A DNA stretch of 41,208 nt from Hypsibius dujardini (lineage: Eukaryota > Tardigrada > Eutardigrada > Parachela > Hypsibiidae): NCBI GenBank assembly GCA_001579985.1, contig LRSR01002866.1:1-41208 (forward strand), given 5' to 3'. Made by a program: the position numbers and the translations under genes. A model generated the notes under the pieces. The model was not told where the DNA came from. It did not search any database and worked only from the letters and a program-made list of their open reading frames with translations. Position 1 is the first letter of the stretch. Each line of letters starts with the position of its first letter. Below, one piece after another: positions 10,693 to 21,008 of this stretch.

Positions 10693-11374
10693 TTGTCTGT
10701 TTGTCTGTCTGTCTGTCTGCCTGTTTTTCTGTTACATATCTTACCCAGCCAGAATAAATGAAATAATTCTTCCCGTTCTGGTGCTTCAAAACGGTCCCGT
10801 CAATGGCCCACCAATCCTGCACTGGATCAGCAATCTTTCCCATGAACGACCACGTTCCCATAGGATTCTCCGGATCATCGGCCTTGAGAACGTACATTTT
10901 GTGATTGACGTTGTTGCCGTCACTGGCGGCGAAGTAAATGTAGAATTGCCCGTCGATGCAATGTATCTCCGGAGCCCACAGCTCCGCGCTGTACATCGTG
11001 TTCTTGGGCGGGATGTAGACAGTGACGTTCTTGGCATTTCTCCAGTCGCCCAAGTTTTTTGACTTGTAGACAGCCACCTCGGTTTCTTAATGTAAAACAA
11101 ACAAAAATAATGTTACTGAAAATCTGCCGGCATTTTTGCTCTTTCTTACTCACGTTTCGAGAAGACCATGTAGTAGGTCTCTTCGTATAGCAGTACCCAA
11201 GGATCTGCCGCCCCGAAGATGTCCTAAATAGTGATACCAAATTTTATTCCGGCATCTAATTTCGTTACACGGTTGTTGCTGAGCTTGACGTACCAGAATA
11301 GGGTTCCGAAAGGTTTGGGCGTTGGTGCTAGTAAGCACGACAAGCAAACAAAGAGCAATTGATGAGAAGATCAT
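9924..11374 (-). CDS. Secreted GH43 arabinanase/arabinofuranosidase-type glycosidase
   Basis: Five exons: 11374-11294, 11223-11154, 11085-10745, 10521-10117 and 10052-9924 (TAG), giving 341 aa. Residues 1-19 form a signal peptide (MIFSSIALCLLVVLTSTNA). The GH43 five-bladed propeller landmarks are all present: general base Asp34 in AADPWV, LWAPEIH at 86-92, pKa-setting Asp146 in WWAIDGT, general acid Glu212 in VVEGP, and the late blade YGPGHAS...IVYHALNDP, continuing over the last splice as NGGWGNRTPRAQKFEFD. GH43 enzymes cleave arabinan or arabinoxylan side chains with inversion, so this one probably acts on plant or algal cell-wall polysaccharide outside the cell or in the gut. The triad is intact and activity is likely. 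GH43 is mainly bacterial and fungal; its presence in an intron-bearing animal gene suggests old horizontal transfer. The third intron holds a CTGT repeat tract. Confidence 0.94.
10585..10735. repeat. CTGT tetranucleotide tract, GH43 intron 3
   Basis: A run of CTGT/CTCT units on the plus strand, which reads as ACAG in the GH43 pre-mRNA. It lies wholly inside the intron between the Asp146 and Glu212 exons. Open frames through it, of SVCL or TDRQ type, are artefacts of the repeat. Confidence 0.95.
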
Positions 11375-13271
11375 TTCTGGTTTTGAATATGGTTGAAAGG
11401 CTAAAACTTTTTAATCATTTTAGTTGTTGCAATTGTAGGTGACGGGATAAAGTAATAACCTAATATCACAGAAGCTTCATGGTTGGATTTACACGGTTGC
11501 GTGATCGTTTTCCCTTCGCTCAGTAAATGTTTGGCTGCTTATCAAAACTGACCGTTGTTCTGTTATCAGGAAAAGCTGGTTTGTGATAATTCTGGCCGTC
11601 ATCTTATCTTACATAATCGATCTGTTGGTTTTACATCAGTCACCGTCACAAATGCTTGTTATATATAGTTAGGGCTCCTTCGAACGGACCGAGACTTGGA
11701 TAAATACCATAATTGCTGTTCCATGTTGATGAAAGTTTTCAGTCCGTAGTTAACTCTTTTTAGGAACGATAAAGTCAGGATCTAAATTGTACAACCGCTT
11801 AAAAATGGGAAAAAGACTACAAAGTTTAGTCATTCACATTGCGTTTCTGGTTAATTCAGTAAACTTGTAAAAAACCCCAAAAACTTAAATATACGAATTT
11901 TGAAACTTTTTTTGACTGAAGTTTGGCCATGATTATCACAGCGTCTGAAATATCTGCATTAAGTTATTTTAAGACCTGATAAAGTATCCGACGAGTAAAA
12001 TTTAAATGGTAGCTTTTTCCACTTTTTCTTGCCAACTCATCAATCGAAGGGGAAACTGCAATTCCCACATATTTTGTTTATTTGTCTGACTCTCCAGATG
12101 CTGATTGAGATTAATCAGCACAAAAATATTTCATGTGTTGATTACAATTTAAAGCTCGAAAGGGTTCTTACTCAATTTTTGGACGATTTTCAGATGGGAA
12201 ACGCAAAATTTTCTTGCTTTTTTTAAACTTGGTACAGTATGAGTAATGGTTTATAACGTTTATATTATTGCTGTAGATTTTCGGTTAAATTTCAAAATAC
12301 GGAAAACACTGGAAGATCCAATTTTACTTCATTTTGACCGCCGCAAAAAAATACCAATTTTGAAAAAGATTTGATTTCACGATTTTCGACACCGCTCCTT
12401 TAAAATTCAATTCGGAATTAACTGGCATCAGCAGAATCATTTTTTGGATGTCAATAGGCGGGATTACGTGCCAGTCTTAATCCAGATTGGAAACTTCCGA
12501 GTGACATTCCAGGTATGAGCCATAGCTCTACCCTCTGACATTCAAAAGAAATTCTGTTGTTTCCAATCGATTCCGAAATTTGAATTTAGAGAGGAATAAT
12601 GTCCAGAATCAAGCAATCAAAATTTTTTTCAAACATCGCAAGTTTTAAAGTCAAAATTGGGAGAAATGGAATCTTTTCAGTGTTTTCCGGACTTTAAAGT
12701 TCCGCTAAAACATATTTCTTGAGTCCACACCCGTAAAATAAACTTTACAAATTTTCGCTAGTAGTACTAATAAAAAACAATAAAGCAGAGACATTCTGCG
12801 TTCCACCTCTGAAAATCGTCCCGAGTTAATCACAATCGCCATATTGTTACATGGCTCACATATCTCCTTCTTCCCACAACCCAACACACGCACACACAAT
12901 TCACCCCAACTACATGTACTTTTGACATATGCTGCGTCAGCAAGACGGTTAACTAGACTGCTCATTATTAGAATTTAAAAAAAGCACGCTTCCACTCCTG
13001 AAGGTACAGCTTGGTCAGCAAACTTTTCCCGTATCCGGATAAACCGCCCGCGCAAAGCGGAACAAGCAGACCTCCGAATCCAACGAAGCTCCTACCACTT
13101 CATAGACATCCTTGTGTTTTTTTCCTCACTAAACAAAAAACTAACCCGTCCTTACATACGTGCACGTTATCAGAAATCCCAATTCGTTTGTAGGAATTTC
13201 TGAAGCTGGACTTCTGAAATCCTAAATATATTGTCCAAAATCCCGCTCATCGTTAACCTACCCGAGACACC
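11375..13271. other. Intergenic between divergent GH43 and Asn-rich genes
   Basis: The 5' flank of GH43 lies to the left and that of the Asn-rich gene to the right. Apart from the fold-back element at 12399-12592 no exon was supported. The 86-codon minus frame at 12965-12705 begins with ATG but shows no known motif. Confidence 0.5.
12399..12592. repeat. Fold-back (MITE-like) element, copy 2
   Basis: The left arm (about 12400-12475: TTAAAATTCAATTCGGAATT, ACTGGCATCAGCAGAATC, TTTTGGATGTCA, GGCGGGATTA) matches the reverse complement of about 12515-12590 (CTAAATTCAAATTTCGGAAT, GATTGGAAACAACAGAAT, TTTTGAATGTCA, GGGTAGAGCTATGG). Arm order and key words match copy 1. It is intergenic and non-coding. 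Confidence 0.68.
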
Positions 13272-14574
13272 ATGGAGTCAAGTATTATTTTAAGCCTGGG
13301 ACTGTTCGTCATGTCGATACTTTCTGTCGTTCTCTCAGCCGTAGGTGACCTTTAGGAATACGAAAACTTTTGTATCATGCTTAAGTAATGGACTCTCTTC
13401 CCTGTAGGAGGTAAACGACACCCTCCATCCGTCGGAGCAACGAATTCAAGGCATAATAGCGCTGATGGCCAAGGGCTCCGAACTATCAGACATCCCTGCG
13501 CCCAAGAACGAAAACGAAAAGGAAAGCCACAAGGCAATGAATAACGGTCAGTCTAAAATGGGATGGTCGTACAATCTCATGTTGATTCAGTGGCAGTCTT
13601 GTCGTTCGCAGATTTTGCTTACAATTCCCGCATAAAATTCGACTTTTGAATTCTAGTTTTGCGTCAATGGGCGGGCTTCATCGAGGCCGTCAAGAAACCG
13701 GACGCAGACAAGCCTTTGCCAGGTAAGCCAATTTCGTGTGGTAATAATATCTATCACCTTTGTAAATCCTCCAGCTGATTTTTCTACCTGAAAAGACCTA
13801 ACCCACTTGACTTAAAATTAGTTTTAAAAAAATTAAGAAATTTTTCACTACACTCCGATGGATGGTTAACCATCTGCAAGAATAACGTTTACTGTTTAGT
13901 GTTCTGCGTCGGATTTGATAACAACCGTTCATGGTTTGTGAAACTTAAAATACCCTTTTGAACATTTAGGTTAGGAATTCCCTGAAATATTTTAATTTGA
14001 ACTTGACCTTTGCGGGAATGGTTTAATGAGCTACGCATTTCATTGGTGGATAAGATTACCCCTGAATCTCTCGATCAAAAAAGGATGACCGTTATGTAAA
14101 ACTAAAACTATTTAGATGGTGATAGAATTGGAATTCAGAAGCTGTTAACATATTTAGTTATCGTACAACAGTAGAATTAAAATAATAAATACCAAATTTT
14201 TACGAAAAACTCAGTCACGGTCGCACGTATGTTGCCTGCTTCCAGCCAAAACGCGCTCAATCATCGGAGGACCGCAGCTGCGGGCTTGGGATGGTGGCAA
14301 CAACAACAACTACAACAACAACGAGAAGAAGCCGGAGGAGATTGAGAACGACAACAAGTATTACGCCGCGCAGGGCTACTATTCCCGCCGGAAGAGTGCG
14401 GGAACCCAGAAGAAACGACCGGCAGAGACGACTCAACGCAGCATCGATACCACGGCTGCCGCTGAAACCGTTCCGGCCGCTGCTCCTGCCGCTCCGATTG
14501 TGACAACCGAGGCCACAACTACCACCGCTGCACCTGCCGTACCTGCCGCAGCCGTGGAAAAACCTATGTTCTGA
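13272..14574 (+). CDS. Small secreted Asn/Ala-rich low-complexity protein
   Basis: Four exons: 13272-13340, 13408-13546, 13657-13722 and 14246-14574 (TGA), giving 200 aa. Exon 1 is exactly a 23-residue signal peptide (MESSIILSLGL...LSA). Exons 2-3 encode a charged, probably helical part (IQGIIALMAKGSELSDIPAP, then LRQWAGFIEAVKKPDADKPL). Exon 4 encodes a disordered tail: Asn repeat, KKPEEIENDNKYYAAQGYYS, a basic KKRPAETTQ patch, then Ala/Pro/Thr repeats ending AAAVEKPMF. The family is not recognised. A secreted matrix, cuticle or mucus component would fit; a propeptide is another option. Introns are phase 0, 1 and 1, and the chain closes in frame. A second copy of exon 4 and its 3' flank lies at 19646-20537. 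Confidence 0.8.
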
Positions 14575-14864
14575 GATATCTCCCTTTGAAATTCCATCTC
14601 CAGCAGGGTCAGAGGTTCTTGTTGAAACTTCCTTTGTATTGATTTCTACTGGGAATTATTTGAGACATTAGCGAGAGTGCGGGCGTCAACGTTTGTCGTC
14701 AATTAAAAAAAAGTTTTGATGAAAGAGTTTGAAACAAGTGATCAGCCGGAGTTGTCAAGGAAAACTGATCAGTGAATTTCGGAAATTCGTTGATCGCATT
14801 TGGCTGAGCGGTAAGGCAGCCGGCTGTCAATAATCGAAAAATGCGAATAGAACAATCACAGGCC
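14014..14864 (+). repeat. Segmental duplication unit A (contains exon 4 of the Asn-rich gene)
   Basis: This unit matches 19646-20537 in the same orientation over intron 3, exon 4 and about 290 bp of 3' flank. Anchors include ACGCATTTCATTGG, ACTATTTAGAT, CGGTCGCACGTATGTTGCCT and CAATCACAGGCC. Coding identity is high, while flanking indels show appreciable age. Confidence 0.9.
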
Positions 14865-15422
14865 GCGGTTTTGACACGCCCGGATTAACATTTTTTGGAT
14901 CGCTGATAGAGCTTTGTGAAACCCTTCGTTTAGACCCATTTTTTTCAGCAAAACTTGACGACCGTATTGTCTCCATTCTCAACTGTTTATATCTGTTTTG
15001 TGCGGTCAGGTTAGGGACTTAAAAGTGATTGAAAGTCTTGCACTTGCCGCGGAGCAGTCGAGCGTGTTTTCTCATGTCGCGTCAGAGACTCTACAGTACC
15101 CCAGAGGTATCGAAGCGATTACGCGCTAGCGAAAGAAAGTAAGTAACTCCAGGAGTACTGTAAGTCTTTAAGGTCCTACATCCTTGTTGGTCTACCGAGG
15201 GCTTAATCGGCTGTCAGAAACAGTAAAACTTCACTAAATGTGAGTCGATAAAACATTGTTGATTTAAAATGGGGCGTATGGCCAAAGATGGATAACAGAT
15301 ATGACAACTTTGATCAACGTGCAAGTGGGGTAAAAATGGTAAATGAGATACAAACAAATTGACTCGCTAAATCAATAATTACATATGACAGCGCGTTGAA
15401 GAGCAGCGGGAGGATGAGTGGG
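14575..15422. other. 3' flank of the Asn-rich gene and intergenic spacer
   Basis: The first 290 bp belong to duplication unit A. Beyond that a short frame from an ATG at 15074 is followed by a GTAAGT donor at about 15137, but no partner exon could be found. Nothing else is recognised. Confidence 0.5.
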
Positions 15423-17654
15423 TTAAGCTTGGCCGAGCAAATGGTCATCAGCTGTCCGATTTCGTGCAGATCCGTCTGTTTCTGTCATGTTAAGATTTAG
15501 GGTCACAAAATCCTTCTCATATAGGACGGCAATGAAGACAGCAAAAAGCATCAGCCCTATCAAGAACAATGCAGAAATGCCGTTCAATTTCTGATTCTCA
15601 GGAACGACGAGGTATTTGAAGGCACGTTCTATCTCTTTAGGGCGCCAAGTTGACTGTATTTCCCGCATTTCCCCGTGAAAATACGTTAACTCATCGGTTC
15701 TCAGTTGCGATACACGTGCCAGCAGATCATGGCAATCCGGACGTTCCGCTGGAGTTCGATTCAAGCACTGGTTGAGTAACGCCTGCAGTTGTTGATTAAC
15801 GCCTATGAATCGCAATGTGTTGCGCCAAGGAACAAGAATCGACACATCAGGACAGCCGCCGTCATCGACCATCCTTCGAAAGTCTTCTAAGGTCAAATTT
15901 TCGGGGGCAATTCTGCGTCCGTTTATGTCAGTATAAGGCACTCGTCCCTCGTTGATCAATTCCAGGATTAGGCATGCGAAACTGTACATGTCGGTCTGCC
16001 TCCCAACCCGTTCGTCCGTATTTGATAGACCATTCAGTCTATCGCAGATCTTCAACATTTCAGGCGACATGTGCGTTGGCAATACGATTGGATCATTCAT
16101 GAATCCGTGGAGCGTCTGGCTTCCCCTGAACATTCCAAAACTATCCAAGTCTGCTATTTTCACTTCCTGGAACAAAACGTCCTTGAACAAGATATTCTTT
16201 CCCTTTAGACCGCCGTAGACTATAACTGGGTTCTGCGTATGTAGATAGCCAATGCCTCTGGCAACCTGCTCGACCAAGCGTAAAACATACTCCTCCGTCA
16301 TCATGTCCGGTTTCTCTTGCGCCAGTCGATTAAGGTTTCCAGAGGAATCAATACAAATAGGTGCAAGTACTGTACAGTACATGTGCATTCATATCAAGAT
16401 TTCAGACAGCTTAGCTTGGGTCAGCTATGTTCTGAAAAACATTCCACGTTATCATACGCTAGTAACATTTAAAACAACTACAGGAACTACCCACGAACAT
16501 TTACTCAACTTTGAGGGGTAACGGTAAAAACCGCGTGTACTGGTTTCAGTGTTCATAATTAACAAAAATGTGCTGGATACAGTTGATGTCATGTTGCAAA
16601 CCAACAGATTATGAACACTTTTGATAGGGAGGTTCTAGGATTCGCCAAATGCAAAAAGTCATTCTTTACTATTTTGTAGATTGATTGTTGACGGAATCGG
16701 CATGACCTTTTCCTATCTCACAAGTTGAGCACGCAAAGCCAACCCATCAAGCAAGCAAAAGTAGTGTATGAGTTGAAAAAAGAGCTTACTTTTTTGGTCA
16801 AAACCGGAAGTGAATGGAAGAGTCGTCGCATCAAGTCATTCCAAAATTTATGTGAGACAACTCGCTGATTGGGCGGCAAATATTTGTTTTTAAAAACTGA
16901 AGATTCCGTGAAGAAACGAAGACACATACCTATTATAGTAGTTTAATATGTAAACAAAATGTACTAAGCAATTTTCCGTGAAACGTGATCGAGAAATTTA
17001 TATCCTTGAAGAGAACGGTCAGGTTTTGGCCGAACTTGGCGGGTTCAAAAACGCTGACCTAACAAAAAAAGCGTTGAGCCTAACAATTTTCATTGAATTT
17101 TACAAAATACTCACATTTATATGAAAGTCAACTCACCTAGATATCTACTATTGAACGAATTGAGGTTTTGAGCAACAGCAAAATTTAGAAACGCATTCAA
17201 AGTTGAGTAAATGTTCGTGATGGACCCTGTATAAACAATTGATATTATAGATATAAACTTCGCTTTGTTTCGTGAGTACTTAATTAGTAAGTTCCTCGCA
17301 TGCATAACGCCCAAGCCATGTAATGAGGCCGTTACCTCCACAATGTTCCAGAATAATATGTATGCGCTTTTGTTCAAGCTCATTTTGGGTGACAGCGTGG
17401 CCCACTATTAAGCACCTCACTAAATTCGGATGGGAAAGAGTTGTAAGTCTTTGGAGGTGAACAAAGTGTTCTTCATCGAATTGATGGTGTAACGTTTTCA
17501 GAGCCGTTGTCCCGATGAAGGCATCGTTCGAAGATTTTATGGGATTATGACGAAGTTCTCGAATATATCCGAAGCCTCCGGCATCAACATCTGTTCCAAT
17601 AAACCTGTAAGTCGCACGTCGTCCCTCCCAATCTTCAAGGATCAGTTCATCCAT
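15423..17654 (-). CDS. Membrane-anchored pseudokinase with C-terminal transmembrane helix
   Basis: Two exons: 17654-17336 (GGAG|GTAACG) and 16369-15423, joined in phase 1, giving 421 aa from the ATG at 17654. The protein-kinase fold is complete: Gly-rich loop DAGGFGYI at about 24-31, Lys53 in TALK, alpha-C Glu61/62, hinge ILEHCG, APE-equivalent SPE208-210, alpha-F Asp233 in TDMYSF, and Arg316 in ERPD. The HRD loop instead reads YGGLKGKN (158-165), so the catalytic Asp is Gly160. DFG is DLD (180-182). ATP-anchoring Lys53, Asn165 and Asp180 remain. It is therefore probably a scaffold or nucleotide-binding pseudokinase. A hydrophobic helix at 371-390 (ISALFLIGLMLFAVFIAVLY) lies close to the end and is followed by two N-glycosylation sequons (NMT 400, NRT 410), suggesting a cytosolic kinase domain and a short luminal tail. 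A further upstream exon is possible, since the frame stays open past the ATG to TTATTAG. Confidence 0.85.
16370..17335 (-). other. Long intron of the pseudokinase gene
   Basis: This 966-bp intron lies between the hinge and the C-lobe. No additional exon or known element is evident. The 3' splice site overlaps the palindrome GTACTGTACAGTAC (16367-16380). Confidence 0.6.
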
Positions 17655-19645
17655 TTCCAGAGACCAATCTAATAAAAGTCTCAATAAATTGAACGAGTGG
17701 GCTGGAAGGTCTCGGGGAAATTGTTCGAAGTTAGAGGCCCTTTCTGGTTCACTTTAATGAAGAGACTGTTTCAGTGATGCTTGGTTGTGAGGTTTTATGC
17801 AAGTGAATTTAGGGCCTTTGGCTCATTTCGCTATCCCAGCGACCCAGCTTACCTTCCGCAAGCTTATCATGTGCTAAGCTTTAACGATAAGAAGTTATTT
17901 TCAATACTCTGTCAGTTTCGCCATAGTTTTGGAGAGGATGTTTGACTGTCGAGGTGGTGAACAGAGTACAATGATGTGTGGAATGAATTTTTGTATGTTT
18001 GGATTTGGGAATTTGGGACAGAGGGGATCAAAGATACTAGTTAAGCAAACCAGGTACTGCAAGAACATGTTACGGTATTGTACTTATTGATATTGTACTG
18101 TACATCCAATACTGTCCCGACAATTGCTGCAGAACAAAAACCGAGGAGGTCTTTAATCAGTTTAAACATGCTGCTTCCAGGGGCGGCACCAGACGCCAGC
18201 TGACTTGGACAATCACCGCGACATTGTTGTATTAACGCCGCCTTTATCAGACTTTGCATATCCTGTTAGCATATTCTGGGGGAGGGGCTTTATTGACTGA
18301 AAACAAATAATACCGTGAAGCAAACTCAGGAACCTGTTCAAAGTCTGTAGCCCTGGATCCAGACGCGGTATTTCATTAGTCTACAAGCACATCAAAAGCT
18401 GACATACTGGTTTCCCTTTGGAAAAAAATAAAGGATAGAAATGCGGTAGGCTTACCAAACTCCCTATTCGACCTCAATTGGTCACTGTTGCCTCTATTGG
18501 GCTACCCCCCCCCCCGGAACCACCCATATGTAAAACTTTACTTGTTGCTACTCTCTGGCTATCTTTTTGTCTGCCTGTTGTTCTGCCTGTTTTTGTAGTA
18601 ATGCGCGTTCTTGTCTGGTTCTTCTGGTGAGAAGTCGGTGCAAACGATCGACTACCCCTCCAGAAAACTATTATAACTTGGAAGTAGTAGGTTAACTTTA
18701 TACAGAGGAAAAGGTGATGGATTAAAGCATTAGAGCATCTGAAGAGTTAGAAAGTACGAACTTAAGGTTTAGCGTACGGGCTGAGTCTGGTATTAAGGAG
18801 TTAATTCACGGCGAATCGCTATGTCGTCACATATCTTGCCTGTGGCTAATGTTACCTGCGCTCCACAAACTGCCATTGGCAAAGAAACAGCAGTCAATAG
18901 GAGTTTAAGTACGTCTAGAATTCTGCAAGGAGACGAAATTTCACGGTTTTCACGAATTGTTTTTCCCGGGCAATTCCCGGATGTCCGTCTTATTTTTGGA
19001 CAAAAGATATTCCAAAGGACATGTGATGTCCGACAGGCTATGAACGGGGACTTCCCTATCCGACAGTTGTCTTACTGTGTGAGTGCCAAAAAATGAGTTC
19101 CGAACATATTTTCCGTCTGCTCACAGGCTATATTTTACCAGTATAAATTCATTTACTGAAATAGCATCCGTGATTTTATGGCCATTATTATTCGCAGTAA
19201 ATTTTGCACAATTACGCCATGCATTCCAATCATTCGTTTTTTTATAGTATTAGTAGCCATGACTTATGCCCGCGACAGGCAACGGGCCCTCGGAAAATAT
19301 GCGTGAAATAAGCGATAACGCAACTACAGTGTACGTCTATCAAAAAAACAAAGGTCGTCATTGTTTATTTCAGCGAAAGAAAAATTCTCATTGCACTTTC
19401 TGTAATACCAAGACTACACAGCTACGCTTCATACTATCATTTAAGTTGAAATATGTCAGAAAATGGCAATCTGCGGCATTGACAATTGATTCCACGATCC
19501 CTCACATCAAATCGTGAACACTTTCACCACACACAAATGGGCAACGTGGGCAGAACCCCCAGAGTTTCGCAGCTGAAAGTGCCGGTCAGGCTCTATGCGG
19601 AGACAATGAAGCAGCACAGCAGACACAGTGTGATTTTGTTTAAAT
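17655..19645. other. Intergenic stretch without a supported gene
   Basis: Short frames at 18041-18259 (minus) and 18821-19096 (plus) begin with ATG but have no recognised domain, signal or splice partner. A 12-base poly-C run lies near 18506. The pseudokinase promoter should be in the left part; no clear TATA or Inr could be assigned. Confidence 0.5.
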
Positions 19646-20537
19646 TGAGAATGGCTTAATACGTTACGCATTTCATTGGGGCATAACTGTGAGCGCAAAA
19701 GACTACCCCTGCATCTCTCTAACAGAAGAGGATTACCGTTTTTACACACCAAAACTATTTAGATAGAATTGGAATTCAGAGGCGGTAAACATATTTAGTT
19801 ATCAGGAAACATTTTTCGCGAGCAGTAAAAATAAAATAATGAATACCAGTTTTTACGAAAAACTCAATCACGGTCGCACGTATGTTGCCTGCTTCCAGCC
19901 AAAACGTGGCCGATCATCGGAGGACCGCAACAACAACAACAACTATAACAACGAGAAGAAACCGGAGGAGATTGAGAACGACAACAAGTACTACGCCGCG
20001 CAGAGCTACTATTCCCGCCGGAAGAGTGCGGGAACCCAGAAGAAACGACCGGCAGAGACAACTCAACGCAGCATCGATACCACGGCTGCCGCTGAAACCG
20101 TTCCGGCCGCTGCTCCCGCCGCTCCGGTTGTGACAGCCGAGGCCACAACTACCACCGCTGCACCTGCCGTACCTGCCGCTGCTCCGGCTGCGGCGCCCGT
20201 TGCGTCTGCCGCAGCCGTGGAAAAACCTATTTTTTGAGATATCTCCCTTTGAAATTCCATCTCCAGCAGGGTCAGATGTTCTTGTTGAAACTTTCTCTGT
20301 ATTGATTTCTACGGGGAATATTGTCGATATTAGCGAGAGTGCGAACGTCGACTTTTGTCAGCAATCAAGAAAATGCATCGAAAAAGTTTTGATTAACGAG
20401 TTTGGACAAGTGAGCAGCCGAAGCTATTAAGGATAATTGATCAGCGAATTTCGGAAATTCGTTGATCGCATTTTGCTGAGCGGTAAGACAGCCGAGCTGT
20501 CAATAGTAAAAAAATGTAAATAGACCAATCACAGGCC
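19646..20537 (+). repeat. Segmental duplication unit B
   Basis: Second copy of the 14014-14864 unit, in the same orientation and about 5.6 kb away. It covers intron end, exon 4 and 3' flank but has no counterparts of the signal-peptide and helical exons. Confidence 0.9.
19899..20237 (+). pseudogene. Duplicate of the Asn-rich gene's last exon, probably orphaned
   Basis: The acceptor GCTTCCAG and the downstream coding frame are preserved, ending AAAVEKPIF and TGA. The Ala/Pro tail is longer than in the first copy (extra AAPAAAPVAS). A net 23-nt loss just before the Asn repeat (AGCTGCGGGCTTGGG... is absent) puts the acceptor out of phase: the intact gene enters in phase 1, while this exon is open only in phase 0. 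An ATG at 19839 precedes the exon within the former intron and runs in frame through it (132 aa), but it lacks a signal peptide. It could be a dead fragment or, less likely, a cytosolic product from the new ATG. Confidence 0.7.
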
Positions 20538-21003
20538 TTTTGAGATTTGTGCGGGTGTGGGGTCTGATTTGCAAATTCCCGGGATTTCAAAACATTGTCA
20601 AAAACTTCCAAATGTTCAAAACATTCAAAACATGCAAAAACTGGCTGAATTTGACGGAAAAACTGATTGATTTTTGAAATGTTTTGAAATCTCGAGGCTC
20701 CTGGAAATCAGACCCCCAAACCCCCAAAGTTTCAAATTGATCCTGGAAGATAAATCAAATTTCGGGTTCAATTAAAAAAAATCATCTTGCCCCTTTGCCC
20801 ACCCCTGGCCCTACCATAGTCCTGTTTCCGACTTGTAAGAACCCTAAACGAGCCTCCGGCTCCGACTAAACGCCCAACTCGTTCGGTACTTTGCAATTAA
20901 CACTGCAGATTTAAATAAAGATCACCCACAAAATGCACACGGTCTGAGTATAATACTTGGCATTTGGGGATGGCACATCATCTTCACACAAGCATCACGG
21001 CTT
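20538..21003. other. Spacer downstream of the chitinase-like gene; short inverted repeat
   Basis: GATTTCAAAACATT at 20583-20596 is inverted as AATGTTTTGAAATC at 20678-20691, so the 80-bp interval could form a hairpin. No coding exon was seen. Confidence 0.6.
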
Positions 21004-21008
21004 TTATT
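21003..21008 (-). terminator. Polyadenylation hexamer overlapping the chitinase-like stop codon
   Basis: The minus strand reads ATGGAATAAAAGCC: the TAA stop is the middle of AATAAA. If this hexamer is used, the mRNA has a 3' UTR of only about 10-30 nt. Confidence 0.5.

Noticed and set aside
10572-10761. Long SVCLSVCL / TDRQTDRQ open frames over tetranucleotide tracts (also near 22 kb, 24.3-26.2 kb, 27.7 kb, 28.5-28.7 kb, 32.8 kb, 34.4 kb, 40.2-40.6 kb)
   Set aside because: A 4-bp repeat without stop codons is open in three frames on each strand. All but one tract lie inside introns bounded by matched splice sites, so these are not proteins.
12705-12965. 86-codon minus-strand frame with several Cys
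   Set aside because: Starts with ATG but shows no recognisable family, signal peptide or splice context.
14261-14518. Minus-strand Ser/Cys/Arg-rich frame opposite the Asn-rich exon
   Set aside because: Shadow of the low-complexity coding strand; the same happens at 19864-20148.
18041-18259. 72-codon minus-strand frame with a hydrophobic stretch
   Set aside because: No homology recognised and no adjoining exon; insufficient support.
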